From an uncultured Gardnerella sp. (lineage in GTDB: Bacteria > Actinomycetota > Actinomycetes > Actinomycetales > Bifidobacteriaceae), in assembly GCA_947252975.1 (NCBI GenBank), contig CAMXWX010000008.1, positions 1-34,749 on the forward strand: DNA of 34,749 bases, read 5' to 3'. Below are positions 25,224 through 34,558 of this stretch, piece after piece (the stretch's first letter is position 1; every line of letters starts with the position of its first letter). A program made the position numbers and the translations under genes. The notes beneath the pieces were generated by a model. It searched no databases. It was given only the letters and a program-made list of their open reading frames with translations, and was not told the DNA's origin.

Positions 25224-25230
25224 TGTGTTT

Positions 25231-28200
25231 ATGTGTACGGAAGATTCTGCGCTGGCTGCTGTTCAATCGTTGCTAAATGGCACTCTTAAAAACGCGCATG
25301 AACGCAACACCAATGTTTTGCTTGTTTTTGGAGCACCAAACGCTGGCAAGTCAAGTTTTGCGCTTAGCGCGTTGCTTTTGGGTTTGCGTTTTGATTGGAG
25401 CGCGGCATCTGATTCGCCTTGCTCGCTCAATAATCGCGCTGCGCAGCTTTTGCTAAAAAACGCTATTCGTGGTGATATAGCTGTTGCTGCTGCTCAAAAT
25501 CGCTCTACAGCTGCACGAATGTCGGATTACGTGATTCAAAACTTGGGTGTTTCGCATCAATCGCGCCCAGTTGGCACACTTTCCGCGCTTGCGTTTAGTT
25601 TGATTTCCGCGCGAAACAAGCTTTTTGGCATGCCTGCACCTAAGTTGCTTAATGGCGCTGAGCAAGATGCTCTTCTTCGCGAAGTTGTGCGCGTACACGT
25701 TAATCACGTTTTGCAAGGCGATAGTGGCAATTGCAAAGTTTGCGCTCTTTTTAGTGAGTATTTTGCTAGCGACTATTCCAAAGATTCTTCGTCTAAAGAT
25801 TCTTCTAGTGATTCTTCTAGTGATTCTTGGATTTACACAATTTCTAAATTACAAAACGCGCAAAATAGCGAGGATTCGTATGATTCGCATGATTTTAGTG
25901 ATTCACATGATTCGCTCGATTCTAATTACATCTCTAACATCTCTGTAAATAGCGCTTTTATTCACCAACTTCGAGATATGCTCGCGCGCTTAGACGAGAT
26001 GGGCATTGTAAGCGACTTTGCGGAAAAAAATATGCTGAACAGTTTGGACTCGCAGCTTAGCGTTAACTCAGATTTTGTATCGTCTATTATTGTTAGCCGC
26101 ATTAGAACTCAATGGAATTTGGCTTTTGCTCTTAGAAGCGAGTATGCGGATTGCGTGCGCAAAAAGTATCCGAACGCTTTTAGGCTTGATTCTTCTAGGC
26201 TTTTGGCAAGTGGCGTTCAAATTTTGAACGATATTTTTAATAATTTACATTGCGATAGTGCTAATGAATCTTCGGCGGCTTGCGATTCTTCACTTGAGTT
26301 TTACGCTCTTAAACTCTTCCTTCCGCACATGCTGGTTGTTGACGATTTTCACGATGTAACGCTTGCTGGTTTGGCTTTTCTTGAGTCGCTAGCGCGCTTG
26401 GGCGTGAGAATTGTTTTAACGGCAAATCCCGACGAATCCGTGCAATCATTCCGCGGATCGTACCCAGATTACGTTGTTGAATCAGCGCAAAATGGCGTTA
26501 TGCAAGCTGCTGTTTCTAAAATTTGCGATTATAAAGTCGAAGGATTTGGCGAAGATTTTGCAAAACAGATATCGCAAGATGTAAAGTGCCAAGAATCTCA
26601 TAATCTCCCTGATTTTCTAAATCAGCCTAATCGCTCAATTGCACTAAATCTCTTTTCTGCACGCGTTTCGCTTTCGATTGCTTCGCTTATGCCAACGCAA
26701 ACGCCAATGACCCGCAGGGCTTGGAAAATGGCCAATATCCAAGGTGCTTTTCCTATAGAAAAAATCGAATTAAATTCGCAAAAAACAGAAAATTCTTCGG
26801 TTTCTGGCGATTTGTACAGAACTCCTAGCCAAGAGATGGATTGCGTTATTTGGCAAATAAAGCGCGCTCATTTAGACAATAAGATTCCTTGGAAAAACAT
26901 GGCTTTAATTGCGCACGATAATGCAACAGTTCGCGCGTTTGGCGAGCGTCTTAGAAAAGACGGAGTTCCTGTGCGCTACTCGAGCGTCACGCGCGCGCTT
27001 AGAGACGAGCCGTTTATTAAAGCGCTTTTTGCGATTATTGAGTTAGCGCAATTTAGTCAAAAAAGTGTTGACGATTTAGCAAAAAGCGTGCATTCGGGTA
27101 ATTACACGCTTTATTCGATTGCACATTTTGTTCGCTCTAGAATAAAGACGGTTTTGGAAAGCCCACTTGTGGATTCTGGCGACTACAATTGCGCAAGTTT
27201 GGCGGCTGTTGATTCTCTTATGCGCTCAATTTGTTCGCTTAGTGAAGTGATTTCAGGCGCGAATGCAAATAGTGCAAATGCAAATAGTGCAAATTCAAAT
27301 GGTGTAAATGCAAGCGGCGAAAATTCGCCGTTGAGTAAGCTTATAGAGCAATGGGAAGTGCTTAGCAATCGCATTTTAAGCGCAAACGACTCGTCTGCAA
27401 TTGAAAGCGCAAGCGTTACGGTTGACAATCGCGTTTTTAGCGCGCAACCAAACGCAAATAGCACGCAATTTAGTGTTGAGTCGTGCTACATTTTGATTCT
27501 TAAGGCGTTTATTGACGGCTGCTCTTCGGTTGCTGGCGATTCTGGCAATTCTGACGATTCTGGTGATTTAGAAAACGAAGAGGCTCAAGGCGCAAAGTCT
27601 ACAGAAATCTTTTCTGTTTTGCAAAAAATGCGCCCAAACAGTGTTCATACGCGTGCGTTGATGCGCGTGTTTAATATTGTTCTAAGACTTTCTAAAAATC
27701 TAAAAAATAACCTTGAAAAAGTTAAAAACAGCGGAGAAAATCAAGTTAGCTACGTTTTGAGTAAAGCTTGGAATCTTTGCAATTGCGCTAAAAAGTGGCA
27801 AATTCAAGCGCTTAGCAACAATGATGAAGGCCGCGCGGCAAACGATAGGCTAGACGCTGCAATGCGGCTTTTTGAGTATGCGAATTCATTCTCGTATACG
27901 GTTTCTCAAGGCCAGCATACGCCTAATGGAGGTTCGGCCGGCCCAACAATCGCGGAGTTTATTGATCAAGTTCGCCAAATGGAAATCGAAGCGGATTCGC
28001 TTGCAAGCGTGGCCCCTCTTCCAGATGCTGTGACTCTTACAACGCCTTCTGGTTCGGTTGGAAGACTTTGGGATTACGTGTGGATTCCAGCGGTTCAGCA
28101 GCGAGTTTGGCCAAATACGGCTGCTAGAAGCACTATGTTTGCTTCGGAAACGCTTGTTGATATTGTGCTAAATAGCAGGATTTTAAGTGGCGGAAGTGGC

Positions 28201-30204
28201 GATGGCGATGGCGAAAGTGGCGATATAACGTACTTTTTTGACGCGTATTCTAAAAATCCTAATGGCATTTGCGTAAGCGATAAGCAAGCGATTTTTACTG
28301 GCGAACAGCGCAGCTTGCTAATGGCAATTACGCGCGCTCGCAAGCATCTTTGCGTTAGCGCGGTGAATAGTGATGATTGTGTTCCTTCGGACTTTTTGTA
28401 CTACTATTTGCCAGAGATTTATTGGAGAAATCAAGACGGAAGTTGTGACTACACAGATTTTTGTGGCGATTTTGCGGCGGTTGATGCCGATGCAAGAGGT
28501 CTTGTTTGCGCGTCTAGAATTACGCTTGCTAAACAGGAGTCTGGCTCTAAGAATAGCGATAGTTTGGCGCAAAATCCTACGATTCAAGATGCGTTAAATG
28601 CGTTAAATCTGTTAAAAAACAACGGAGTTGATGCAGCAAATCCAGATAATTGGGATTTTATGCGTAAAAATTACGATTCTGCGATTGATTCTGCGATTGA
28701 TTCTGAAACACAAGAATCGCAAGCAACCGCAGAATTGCAAGAAGAATCGCCACTAAAGTCGCAAGAAAAATCGCAAGAAAAGTCACAAGAAAAATCCTCC
28801 ACTAATAAAACTCTTGTAACTCTATCTCCTTCAATGGTAGATAAACTTTGGTCTTGCCCAGTTTGTTGCCTTTTGGAGAGTAAATTTGCGGGGCCTGCCG
28901 TAGGAAGCACGGCAGCACAATTCGGTACGCTTATTCACGAAACTGCAAGGTGGGCAAGTCAAGATGAGCATTTAGACAACGATTATTTGCGCAAAAACTA
29001 CCAACAGCTTCAAGCTTTTGTTAGCGGGTTTGTTGGCACTCGCGCGCAGGAATCTGCGGACTTTGATTTTTCGTTTGATTCGTTTAGTGCTTTGCAAAAA
29101 AAGGCGATTGATGACGTTGCAAATAAGATGATTGAGCATTATTATTCGATTTGCCCGAGTGATTCTAGTATTTCTAACGTAAAAGACCGCTACCGTTTTA
29201 TAAAAAACGATTTGAATGTTCGCCGCGCGCTTTACACGATTTCTCAATATTTTGTAGGCTCGCTAAACGGTCAAAATTACCCGATTCTTGTGCAAAAAGA
29301 CGAAGATGGTGTTATAACAAAGATTCTGCCTGCACCCGAAAAGTCAAAAACAGCTAAACCGACTATTGCAGACGTTCCTTTGGGAAGCCTCGAGGAAGCT
29401 TATTGCGAGTGCCCAATAAACGCCACTTTTGGCTTTGACGATATTCTAAACGCGTACAATCTTGCTGCTAAATCGCAAACAAGCTTGGAAGATCTTTATT
29501 CAATAATGGGATTTTTGGTAGGCGGATGGCCTAATGGCGGTTCATGCGATTTGCGCGTTAGAATCCAGGGGCGAATTGACCGCATGGAACTTAGAAAGTT
29601 AAACGACAACACGCAACAAATTCGCCTAATCGACTATAAAACAGGAAAAGTTCCTAAAACACAGCAAGTTTTTAATGATTTGCAACTTATTTGCTATCAA
29701 CTAGGAATTGTTTTTTGCTCCGAAAACAACAAAGATTATGAGCAATTGCTAAAGCTTAAGCACACAAAAATCGCGCGAAGTGCGCTGTTCCACGTTGTGT
29801 ACAAGGATTCTCCTGCGCAAGATAATGGTGTTGCGGAGAATATTTGTCAGCCTTCGCTGTTTGACGAAGATGGATCGTTAAGCGCTAGTGAAATCATAAG
29901 TCGTTACAGATATTCTAACAATAATCGACTTTACGATCTTCCAAGTATTGATGAGCAAAATCCTGCGCAAGGCGTAAGTCAAAGTGCGTGGGCGGATTTT
30001 GTGAAATTGCCAATGCGCGCAAAATGGTCGCTTATGATGATATCTCGCGTATTTTTTGCCGCTGCTGCTGTTAAGTCAACAAGTTTTGCTGTAGAGCCAA
30101 AAGCGGATCATAAAAATTATTGTAGATGTTTAGACGTTTGCCCTGCGTGTGCGGAAAAAGTGGACACTGTTTACGAAGTGATTGAAGGTAAAAATGAGCA
30201 ATAA
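25231..30204 (+). CDS. adnA: AdnA/AddB-like helicase-nuclease subunit with Fe-S type PD-(D/E)XK nuclease
   Basis: This 1657-residue protein looks like the AdnA-type subunit of the actinobacterial end-resection complex AdnAB. The Walker A is GAPNAGKSS (Gly34, Lys40). The Walker B position reads DDFHD (371-375) in place of the usual DExQD, so this motor may be weak. Helicase motif VI is LLMAITRARKHL near 1030-1041. The C-terminal RecB-like nuclease has GTLIHETARWA, GRIDRM (Asp1450), IDYKTGK (Asp1468, Lys1470) and QLICYQ. Cys1209 plus Cys1631, Cys1633, Cys1637 and Cys1640 bracket the nuclease, as expected for an AddB/AdnA-type iron-sulfur cluster. Mycobacterial AdnA is about 1050 residues. The excess includes Ser/Asp-rich and Asn-rich repeats (for example 180-235 and 680-705). 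ATG 25231 fits a leaderless start; GTG 25225 is an alternative. Confidence 0.85.
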   Translation: MCTEDSALAAVQSLLNGTLKNAHERNTNVLLVFGAPNAGKSSFALSALLLGLRFDWSAASDSPCSLNNRAAQLLLKNAIRGDIAVAAAQNRSTAARMSDYVIQNLGVSHQSRPVGTLSALAFSLISARNKLFGMPAPKLLNGAEQDALLREVVRVHVNHVLQGDSGNCKVCALFSEYFASDYSKDSSSKDSSSDSSSDSWIYTISKLQNAQNSEDSYDSHDFSDSHDSLDSNYISNISVNSAFIHQLRDMLARLDEMGIVSDFAEKNMLNSLDSQLSVNSDFVSSIIVSRIRTQWNLAFALRSEYADCVRKKYPNAFRLDSSRLLASGVQILNDIFNNLHCDSANESSAACDSSLEFYALKLFLPHMLVVDDFHDVTLAGLAFLESLARLGVRIVLTANPDESVQSFRGSYPDYVVESAQNGVMQAAVSKICDYKVEGFGEDFAKQISQDVKCQESHNLPDFLNQPNRSIALNLFSARVSLSIASLMPTQTPMTRRAWKMANIQGAFPIEKIELNSQKTENSSVSGDLYRTPSQEMDCVIWQIKRAHLDNKIPWKNMALIAHDNATVRAFGERLRKDGVPVRYSSVTRALRDEPFIKALFAIIELAQFSQKSVDDLAKSVHSGNYTLYSIAHFVRSRIKTVLESPLVDSGDYNCASLAAVDSLMRSICSLSEVISGANANSANANSANSNGVNASGENSPLSKLIEQWEVLSNRILSANDSSAIESASVTVDNRVFSAQPNANSTQFSVESCYILILKAFIDGCSSVAGDSGNSDDSGDLENEEAQGAKSTEIFSVLQKMRPNSVHTRALMRVFNIVLRLSKNLKNNLEKVKNSGENQVSYVLSKAWNLCNCAKKWQIQALSNNDEGRAANDRLDAAMRLFEYANSFSYTVSQGQHTPNGGSAGPTIAEFIDQVRQMEIEADSLASVAPLPDAVTLTTPSGSVGRLWDYVWIPAVQQRVWPNTAARSTMFASETLVDIVLNSRILSGGSGDGDGESGDITYFFDAYSKNPNGICVSDKQAIFTGEQRSLLMAITRARKHLCVSAVNSDDCVPSDFLYYYLPEIYWRNQDGSCDYTDFCGDFAAVDADARGLVCASRITLAKQESGSKNSDSLAQNPTIQDALNALNLLKNNGVDAANPDNWDFMRKNYDSAIDSAIDSETQESQATAELQEESPLKSQEKSQEKSQEKSSTNKTLVTLSPSMVDKLWSCPVCCLLESKFAGPAVGSTAAQFGTLIHETARWASQDEHLDNDYLRKNYQQLQAFVSGFVGTRAQESADFDFSFDSFSALQKKAIDDVANKMIEHYYSICPSDSSISNVKDRYRFIKNDLNVRRALYTISQYFVGSLNGQNYPILVQKDEDGVITKILPAPEKSKTAKPTIADVPLGSLEEAYCECPINATFGFDDILNAYNLAAKSQTSLEDLYSIMGFLVGGWPNGGSCDLRVRIQGRIDRMELRKLNDNTQQIRLIDYKTGKVPKTQQVFNDLQLICYQLGIVFCSENNKDYEQLLKLKHTKIARSALFHVVYKDSPAQDNGVAENICQPSLFDEDGSLSASEIISRYRYSNNNRLYDLPSIDEQNPAQGVSQSAWADFVKLPMRAKWSLMMISRVFFAAAAVKSTSFAVEPKADHKNYCRCLDVCPACAEKVDTVYEVIEGKNEQ
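27265..27294 (+). repeat. Perfect 15-bp tandem duplication inside adnA
   Basis: GCAAATAGTGCAAAT occurs at 27265-27279 and 27280-27294 and encodes an Ala/Asn/Ser-rich stretch (ANSAN repeated) between helicase motifs. Further copies decay downstream (to about 27320). Confidence 0.88.
28757..28800 (+). repeat. 12-bp repeat inside adnA encoding KSQE units
   Basis: Three consecutive near-identical 12-bp units encode KSQE three times, just before the nuclease domain. This is a charged, probably flexible linker. Confidence 0.85.
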
Positions 30205-33200
30205 CAACGTTAGCGCCGTAAAATCCACGCCTAATAGTGGTCCAAGTTTAGAGCAAAAAAACGTTATAGAAGCGCCGATTAATCAAGACGTGCTAATAGT
30301 TGCTGGAGCTGGTAGCGGCAAAACATACACTATGACTCGTCGCGTAATACATTTAATTAAAAGCAAAGTTCCGCCAGAGTCCATATTGGGATTAACGTTT
30401 ACAAACAAGGCGGCTGCGGAATTGCTAAGTCGCGTTTCTGCGGAGGTTAGTGCAAGCGGCGCAAATGGCGCAAAGTCATTCTTAAAGCCAGAAGTTATGA
30501 CGTACGACGCGTTCTTTCAATCAATCGTAAGAAGATATGGGCTTTTGGTTGGCTTTAATCAAAACACAATGCCATTAAGCGATGCTGGCGCGATGGAAAT
30601 CATAAAAAGTATAATCGGAAAATATTTAGATAATCCACAAAATAATGCTAAAAATTTAAGTAAGCTATACAATTTTGACACTTTGTGTGCGGATGTTATT
30701 AATCTTTGCTCCGAAATATCGTGCTCGATGATTGGAGTAGATAGTGTAGGCGCAACGTGCTCAAGCGTGCCTCAAGCTGTTCAAAAAATACGCGAGTGGA
30801 ATAATGAGTTTGCAAAACACTTAAAAAACGTTATTGCAGATAAAAAAGTAGAATCGCCACTAAGCGCAAAAGCTCCAGCAATTCCAAAATACAAAAAAGT
30901 CAAAAAAACAGCTGGAATGAGTGAGCAAGACGTGGAGAAAGCGTCTGCAGAAAAATTTAAGGATGCGTGTAAAAGTTACGAAAAATATTGGGATGATTCG
31001 TGCTTGCAATTTTGCATAAATCTATACAACGCTTGCCTAAAACGAGACATTTTGCTAGATCTTGTTTTACAATTTGACGCCGAAAAAAAGCGCGTAAACA
31101 TGGCGCAATTTAGCGATTTTACTATTGCAGCTTACTATTTGGTTACGCATTTTCCTTCGATTTGTGCGCAATACAGGAATCAATATTCGCAAGTTCTTTT
31201 AGATGAGTATCAAGATACTTCTACAACGCAAGCAATGCTTATAAATACGCTGTTTTATGGTAATGCTGCTGCAGAGGGGAATCGCGCGCATGTTATGGCA
31301 GTAGGCGACCCGTTCCAAGCAATCTACTCGTTTAGAGGCGCTTCAACTGGAGCTTTTTGCAAGTTTGAACAAGACTTTAACATAAGCGCGCAAAACAAAT
31401 ATTCGCTAACTGTTACGCGCAGAAATTCGCTGTTTATACTAAAAGTTGCAAACGCGCTAACCGAGCCAATGCGCGTAGAAAATGGCGATACTTCAACGCA
31501 AAACGCAAGTCGTAGGTTTAGCAGCATTGACGATCGCGAAGTGCAAGTGGAAACCTTAAAGCCTAAAGAGGATGCGCAAAATGGCACTGTTGGTGCGTTA
31601 TTTATGCCAAATCAAGGCGAAGAAATTGATGCAGTTGTGCGATTCGCTAAGAAAATCGTTGAAAAATATGGCGAAAATCCGCTCGAGCCGCAACTTGCGA
31701 TTCTTTTTAGAAGTAAAGCAAAAATGCCACAATATGCTCAAAAACTGGAGGATGCTGGGATTCGCACAAGCATAGTTGGCTACTCTTCGATTATTGAAAA
31801 GCCTGCAGTTAAAGACGTTTTGAGTTTGCTAAGAGTGATTCAAGACCATAGTGACTCGAATTCGCTTATGCGTCTTCTTGCCACTCCTCGTTTTGCGCTA
31901 TCTACCGCGGATTTGAGCACATTGGCATCAATCGCAAATAGTGCGAATACGGAATATCTTTACAACGTGTATGCATCGGCTGGGCTTGTTGAGGAGGGAT
32001 TGCCTAGAAGCCAGTGGGATTCTGCCGTTCGCAATCTTAGAAATAAGGCAAATAGTGGGGAAATATCGGCGCAAGTCATAAATATTTATGGCGGAGTGTA
32101 TTTAGCGGATTTGATTATGTGCGATTTTGGCGATTTTGGCGCGAGTGGGTATTCTGGCGATTTCGGTAAGTCTGCGGCTGCTGGCGATTCTGCGGTTGCT
32201 GGCGATTATTGGGTTAGCCAAATGCGAGAAAAGCTGAGCGCACATGCATTTGCTGCCGTAAATCGACTTAGTAAAATCCTAAATAAAGTTGATCGCGTGC
32301 AAAGAAATTCTCTAACAAGCGTTATGCAATCGGCTGTTGAAGCGCTTAACGTAGACATTGATAGCGCTGTTGGAGCGGCCTTAAAATACAAGGATTTTAG
32401 CAATCAAACAATGCTTAACGACATGCACAATGTTCTAGATTCGCTAAACGCGATTGTAGAAACGTATGTGCAAGAGATGGGCGAGTGGCAAGATGTTAGC
32501 TTGCGCGGACTAATAAGCTGGATTGACTCAGCAAAAACGCTTGATTCGCAAGCTTCGGGAACAGAGCAAAATAGCGCGCAAGTTGTTTTAATGACAGTTC
32601 ACCAATCAAAAGGTTTGCAATGGCCAGCAGTTGCTGTAGTTGGGCTAAATGAGGGCGCTTTTCCAAGTAATCAAGGAGATTCTCTAAAAGTTGATGATAA
32701 TGGGCAGGCAAGCGCTCGCATACCGATTGAGTTTGCTGCAAGCGTGCCTTCTGCGTTGCGCGTGGATGCTAACATTTTGCCGCATTTTCCGCATGCAGTC
32801 ACGCGCGCGGAGGCAATGCACCCAGAAAAAGCAATGCAAGATTTGGATAGTGTGCAAAAGATTTTTGACGAGGTTAAGCCAGATAGAATCAAAGCTTTGT
32901 GCGATTTTGCGCAGGCTGTTGAAGAGGTGGATTCTTGCGATTCTTCGGATTCTGGTTCTTCGGATTCTGGCGATTTTTTGAGTGAAGAAACGCGCCGCGT
33001 GTATAACACGTATAAATCCCAGCAAAGCGTTGATTTTATGCCATTTACGCAAAGTGAGGAGCGCGGAATCCAGCTTCACATGGACGAGCGTCACCTTATG
33101 TACGTTGCTCTTACGCGCGCAAAGTTTGCAGCGCTTTTAACTGGCTCAGCAAATTCGGGAGATTCGGAAGAAAATGGGCGAAAGCGTGCAGCTTCGGTGT

Positions 33201-34471
33201 TTCTTAAGGAGTCTATGGAAGCTATAAAGTCGCTTAATGGTGTGATTGAGGTTAAAAGATGCGAGGCGGAAAATTCTGGCGATTCTGTGGATTCTGTGGA
33301 TTCTAGTAATTCTGATGATTCCAGTGAAGACGTTTCCAGTGAAGACGTTTTTGGATTTATTGCAGGCGATTTTGCGCATGAGTTTGCTAAAGATTTTGGG
33401 AAAATTAAAGTTCAAAGCGATTCGCACGCTAAAGAAAGCGTGCTCGAATGGCCTTGTGCTTTGAGTGAAGATGTAGAAAATGCGCTTCAAGAATCTGCAA
33501 AGCTTGTTAGGAGTGAAGATGTTAAAAGTGAAGATTTTAATGGTGATTTTAGTGGCAATGCCGATGGCGAATCTTCCTTAATATCACATCAAAAATCGCT
33601 TTATTACCGCGCAAAAGCGTTTGTTCAAGACGCCGATTTAACATCGCAAAACGCTGGCGATTATTCTCTAGAAGACTTAGCAAAAAAGGTGGAAAAGATT
33701 TCCAACGGATCTAGGCTTAACGTAACGTCTTTGCAAAAAATAAGCAAAGTTGCGCCTGATGTAAACGCAAACGCAAACGCTAGCGCGCGCGCAAACGATC
33801 GAGTTTACAACAATCTATTGGCTTGCATTCGCCCAATTCCGTCCGTTTCGTCGATGGATGCAAATCTCGGTACAAAATTCCACGCGTGGGCGCAGCAATT
33901 TGTGGATTCGGCAGTGTCTTCTAGTGCATCCGAGTGCGCTAAGTGGCGTACTATTGTAAAAAATGGCACTTTGCTGGATGAGCAATTTATTCCTCAAGAT
34001 CGCAAAGATTTGCTTTACGAGTTTAATCAGAATCGCAAGGATTCGGATTCTCAAAGTTGCGCACTAAATCAATGGAAGCAACGGCTTATAGAATCGCGTT
34101 GGGCAAAACGAGTGCCGCTTGCTGCAGAAATGCCGATTTTAATGCAAATCGATAATGCGGAATTTGCAAATAGAATCATCAATGGCACTTTGGATGCTGT
34201 TTTTGCAGGAGGATTAGACGCTAACGACGAATCAAAACTCTACACAATCGTTGATTGGAAGACGGGTAAGCGGCCAAAAAGCGCGGAAGATATTCGCCTA
34301 AAACTTGAGCAGCTTGACTGGTATAGGCTGCTGCTTGCGCGCGCAACAAACGTTGATTTAAGATGCATTGACGCCACTCTTTACTACGTTAGCGAGGCGC
34401 GTGCGGAAAATCGCGAGATTCACGCATTGTGTAAAACGCGCGACGAAATTTTGAGTGAAGCGTCTTTTTAA
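30194..34471 (+). CDS. adnB: AdnB/AddA-like UvrD-family helicase with C-terminal PD-(D/E)XK nuclease
   Basis: This 1425-residue protein should be the main motor of the AdnAB complex, which unwinds and resects double-strand break ends for recombination. The N-terminus has an intact superfamily 1 Walker A, AGAGSGKT (Lys43), then LTFTNKAAAELL and Walker B LLDEYQDTS (Asp337, Glu338). GDPFQAIYSFRGA, MTVHQSKGLQWPAV and LMYVALTRAKFAAL complete the helicase motifs. The C-terminal nuclease has GTKFHAWAQQF, GTLDAV (Asp1334), VDWKTGK (Asp1354, Lys1356) and QLDWYR. The ATG at 30194 has GAAGG (30184-30188) and overlaps the adnA stop by 11 bases, so the subunits are translationally coupled. Several Ser/Asp-rich tracts (for example around residues 914-929 and 1028-1052) interrupt the domains. 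Length exceeds mycobacterial AdnB (about 1100). Confidence 0.88.
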   Translation: MSNNNVSAVKSTPNSGPSLEQKNVIEAPINQDVLIVAGAGSGKTYTMTRRVIHLIKSKVPPESILGLTFTNKAAAELLSRVSAEVSASGANGAKSFLKPEVMTYDAFFQSIVRRYGLLVGFNQNTMPLSDAGAMEIIKSIIGKYLDNPQNNAKNLSKLYNFDTLCADVINLCSEISCSMIGVDSVGATCSSVPQAVQKIREWNNEFAKHLKNVIADKKVESPLSAKAPAIPKYKKVKKTAGMSEQDVEKASAEKFKDACKSYEKYWDDSCLQFCINLYNACLKRDILLDLVLQFDAEKKRVNMAQFSDFTIAAYYLVTHFPSICAQYRNQYSQVLLDEYQDTSTTQAMLINTLFYGNAAAEGNRAHVMAVGDPFQAIYSFRGASTGAFCKFEQDFNISAQNKYSLTVTRRNSLFILKVANALTEPMRVENGDTSTQNASRRFSSIDDREVQVETLKPKEDAQNGTVGALFMPNQGEEIDAVVRFAKKIVEKYGENPLEPQLAILFRSKAKMPQYAQKLEDAGIRTSIVGYSSIIEKPAVKDVLSLLRVIQDHSDSNSLMRLLATPRFALSTADLSTLASIANSANTEYLYNVYASAGLVEEGLPRSQWDSAVRNLRNKANSGEISAQVINIYGGVYLADLIMCDFGDFGASGYSGDFGKSAAAGDSAVAGDYWVSQMREKLSAHAFAAVNRLSKILNKVDRVQRNSLTSVMQSAVEALNVDIDSAVGAALKYKDFSNQTMLNDMHNVLDSLNAIVETYVQEMGEWQDVSLRGLISWIDSAKTLDSQASGTEQNSAQVVLMTVHQSKGLQWPAVAVVGLNEGAFPSNQGDSLKVDDNGQASARIPIEFAASVPSALRVDANILPHFPHAVTRAEAMHPEKAMQDLDSVQKIFDEVKPDRIKALCDFAQAVEEVDSCDSSDSGSSDSGDFLSEETRRVYNTYKSQQSVDFMPFTQSEERGIQLHMDERHLMYVALTRAKFAALLTGSANSGDSEENGRKRAASVFLKESMEAIKSLNGVIEVKRCEAENSGDSVDSVDSSNSDDSSEDVSSEDVFGFIAGDFAHEFAKDFGKIKVQSDSHAKESVLEWPCALSEDVENALQESAKLVRSEDVKSEDFNGDFSGNADGESSLISHQKSLYYRAKAFVQDADLTSQNAGDYSLEDLAKKVEKISNGSRLNVTSLQKISKVAPDVNANANASARANDRVYNNLLACIRPIPSVSSMDANLGTKFHAWAQQFVDSAVSSSASECAKWRTIVKNGTLLDEQFIPQDRKDLLYEFNQNRKDSDSQSCALNQWKQRLIESRWAKRVPLAAEMPILMQIDNAEFANRIINGTLDAVFAGGLDANDESKLYTIVDWKTGKRPKSAEDIRLKLEQLDWYRLLLARATNVDLRCIDATLYYVSEARAENREIHALCKTRDEILSEASF
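33319..33348 (+). repeat. Perfect 15-bp tandem duplication inside adnB
   Basis: TTCCAGTGAAGACGT occurs at 33319-33333 and 33334-33348, encoding SSEDV twice. It lies in a Ser/Asp/Glu-rich segment after helicase motif VI. Confidence 0.9.
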
Positions 34472-34515
34472 AATCAACTTTTTTGATAATCTAAAAGTAG
34501 AATATAAGCCGATTT

Positions 34516-34545
34516 AAGTTAGTAAAAGTAAAGTTAGTAAAAGTA
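34516..34545 (+). repeat. Perfect 15-bp tandem duplication before the GNAT gene
   Basis: AAGTTAGTAAAAGTA occurs at 34516-34530 and 34531-34545, ending just before the ribosome site GAAGGA (34549-34554). Confidence 0.93.
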
Positions 34546-34558
34546 AAAGAAGGACAAA

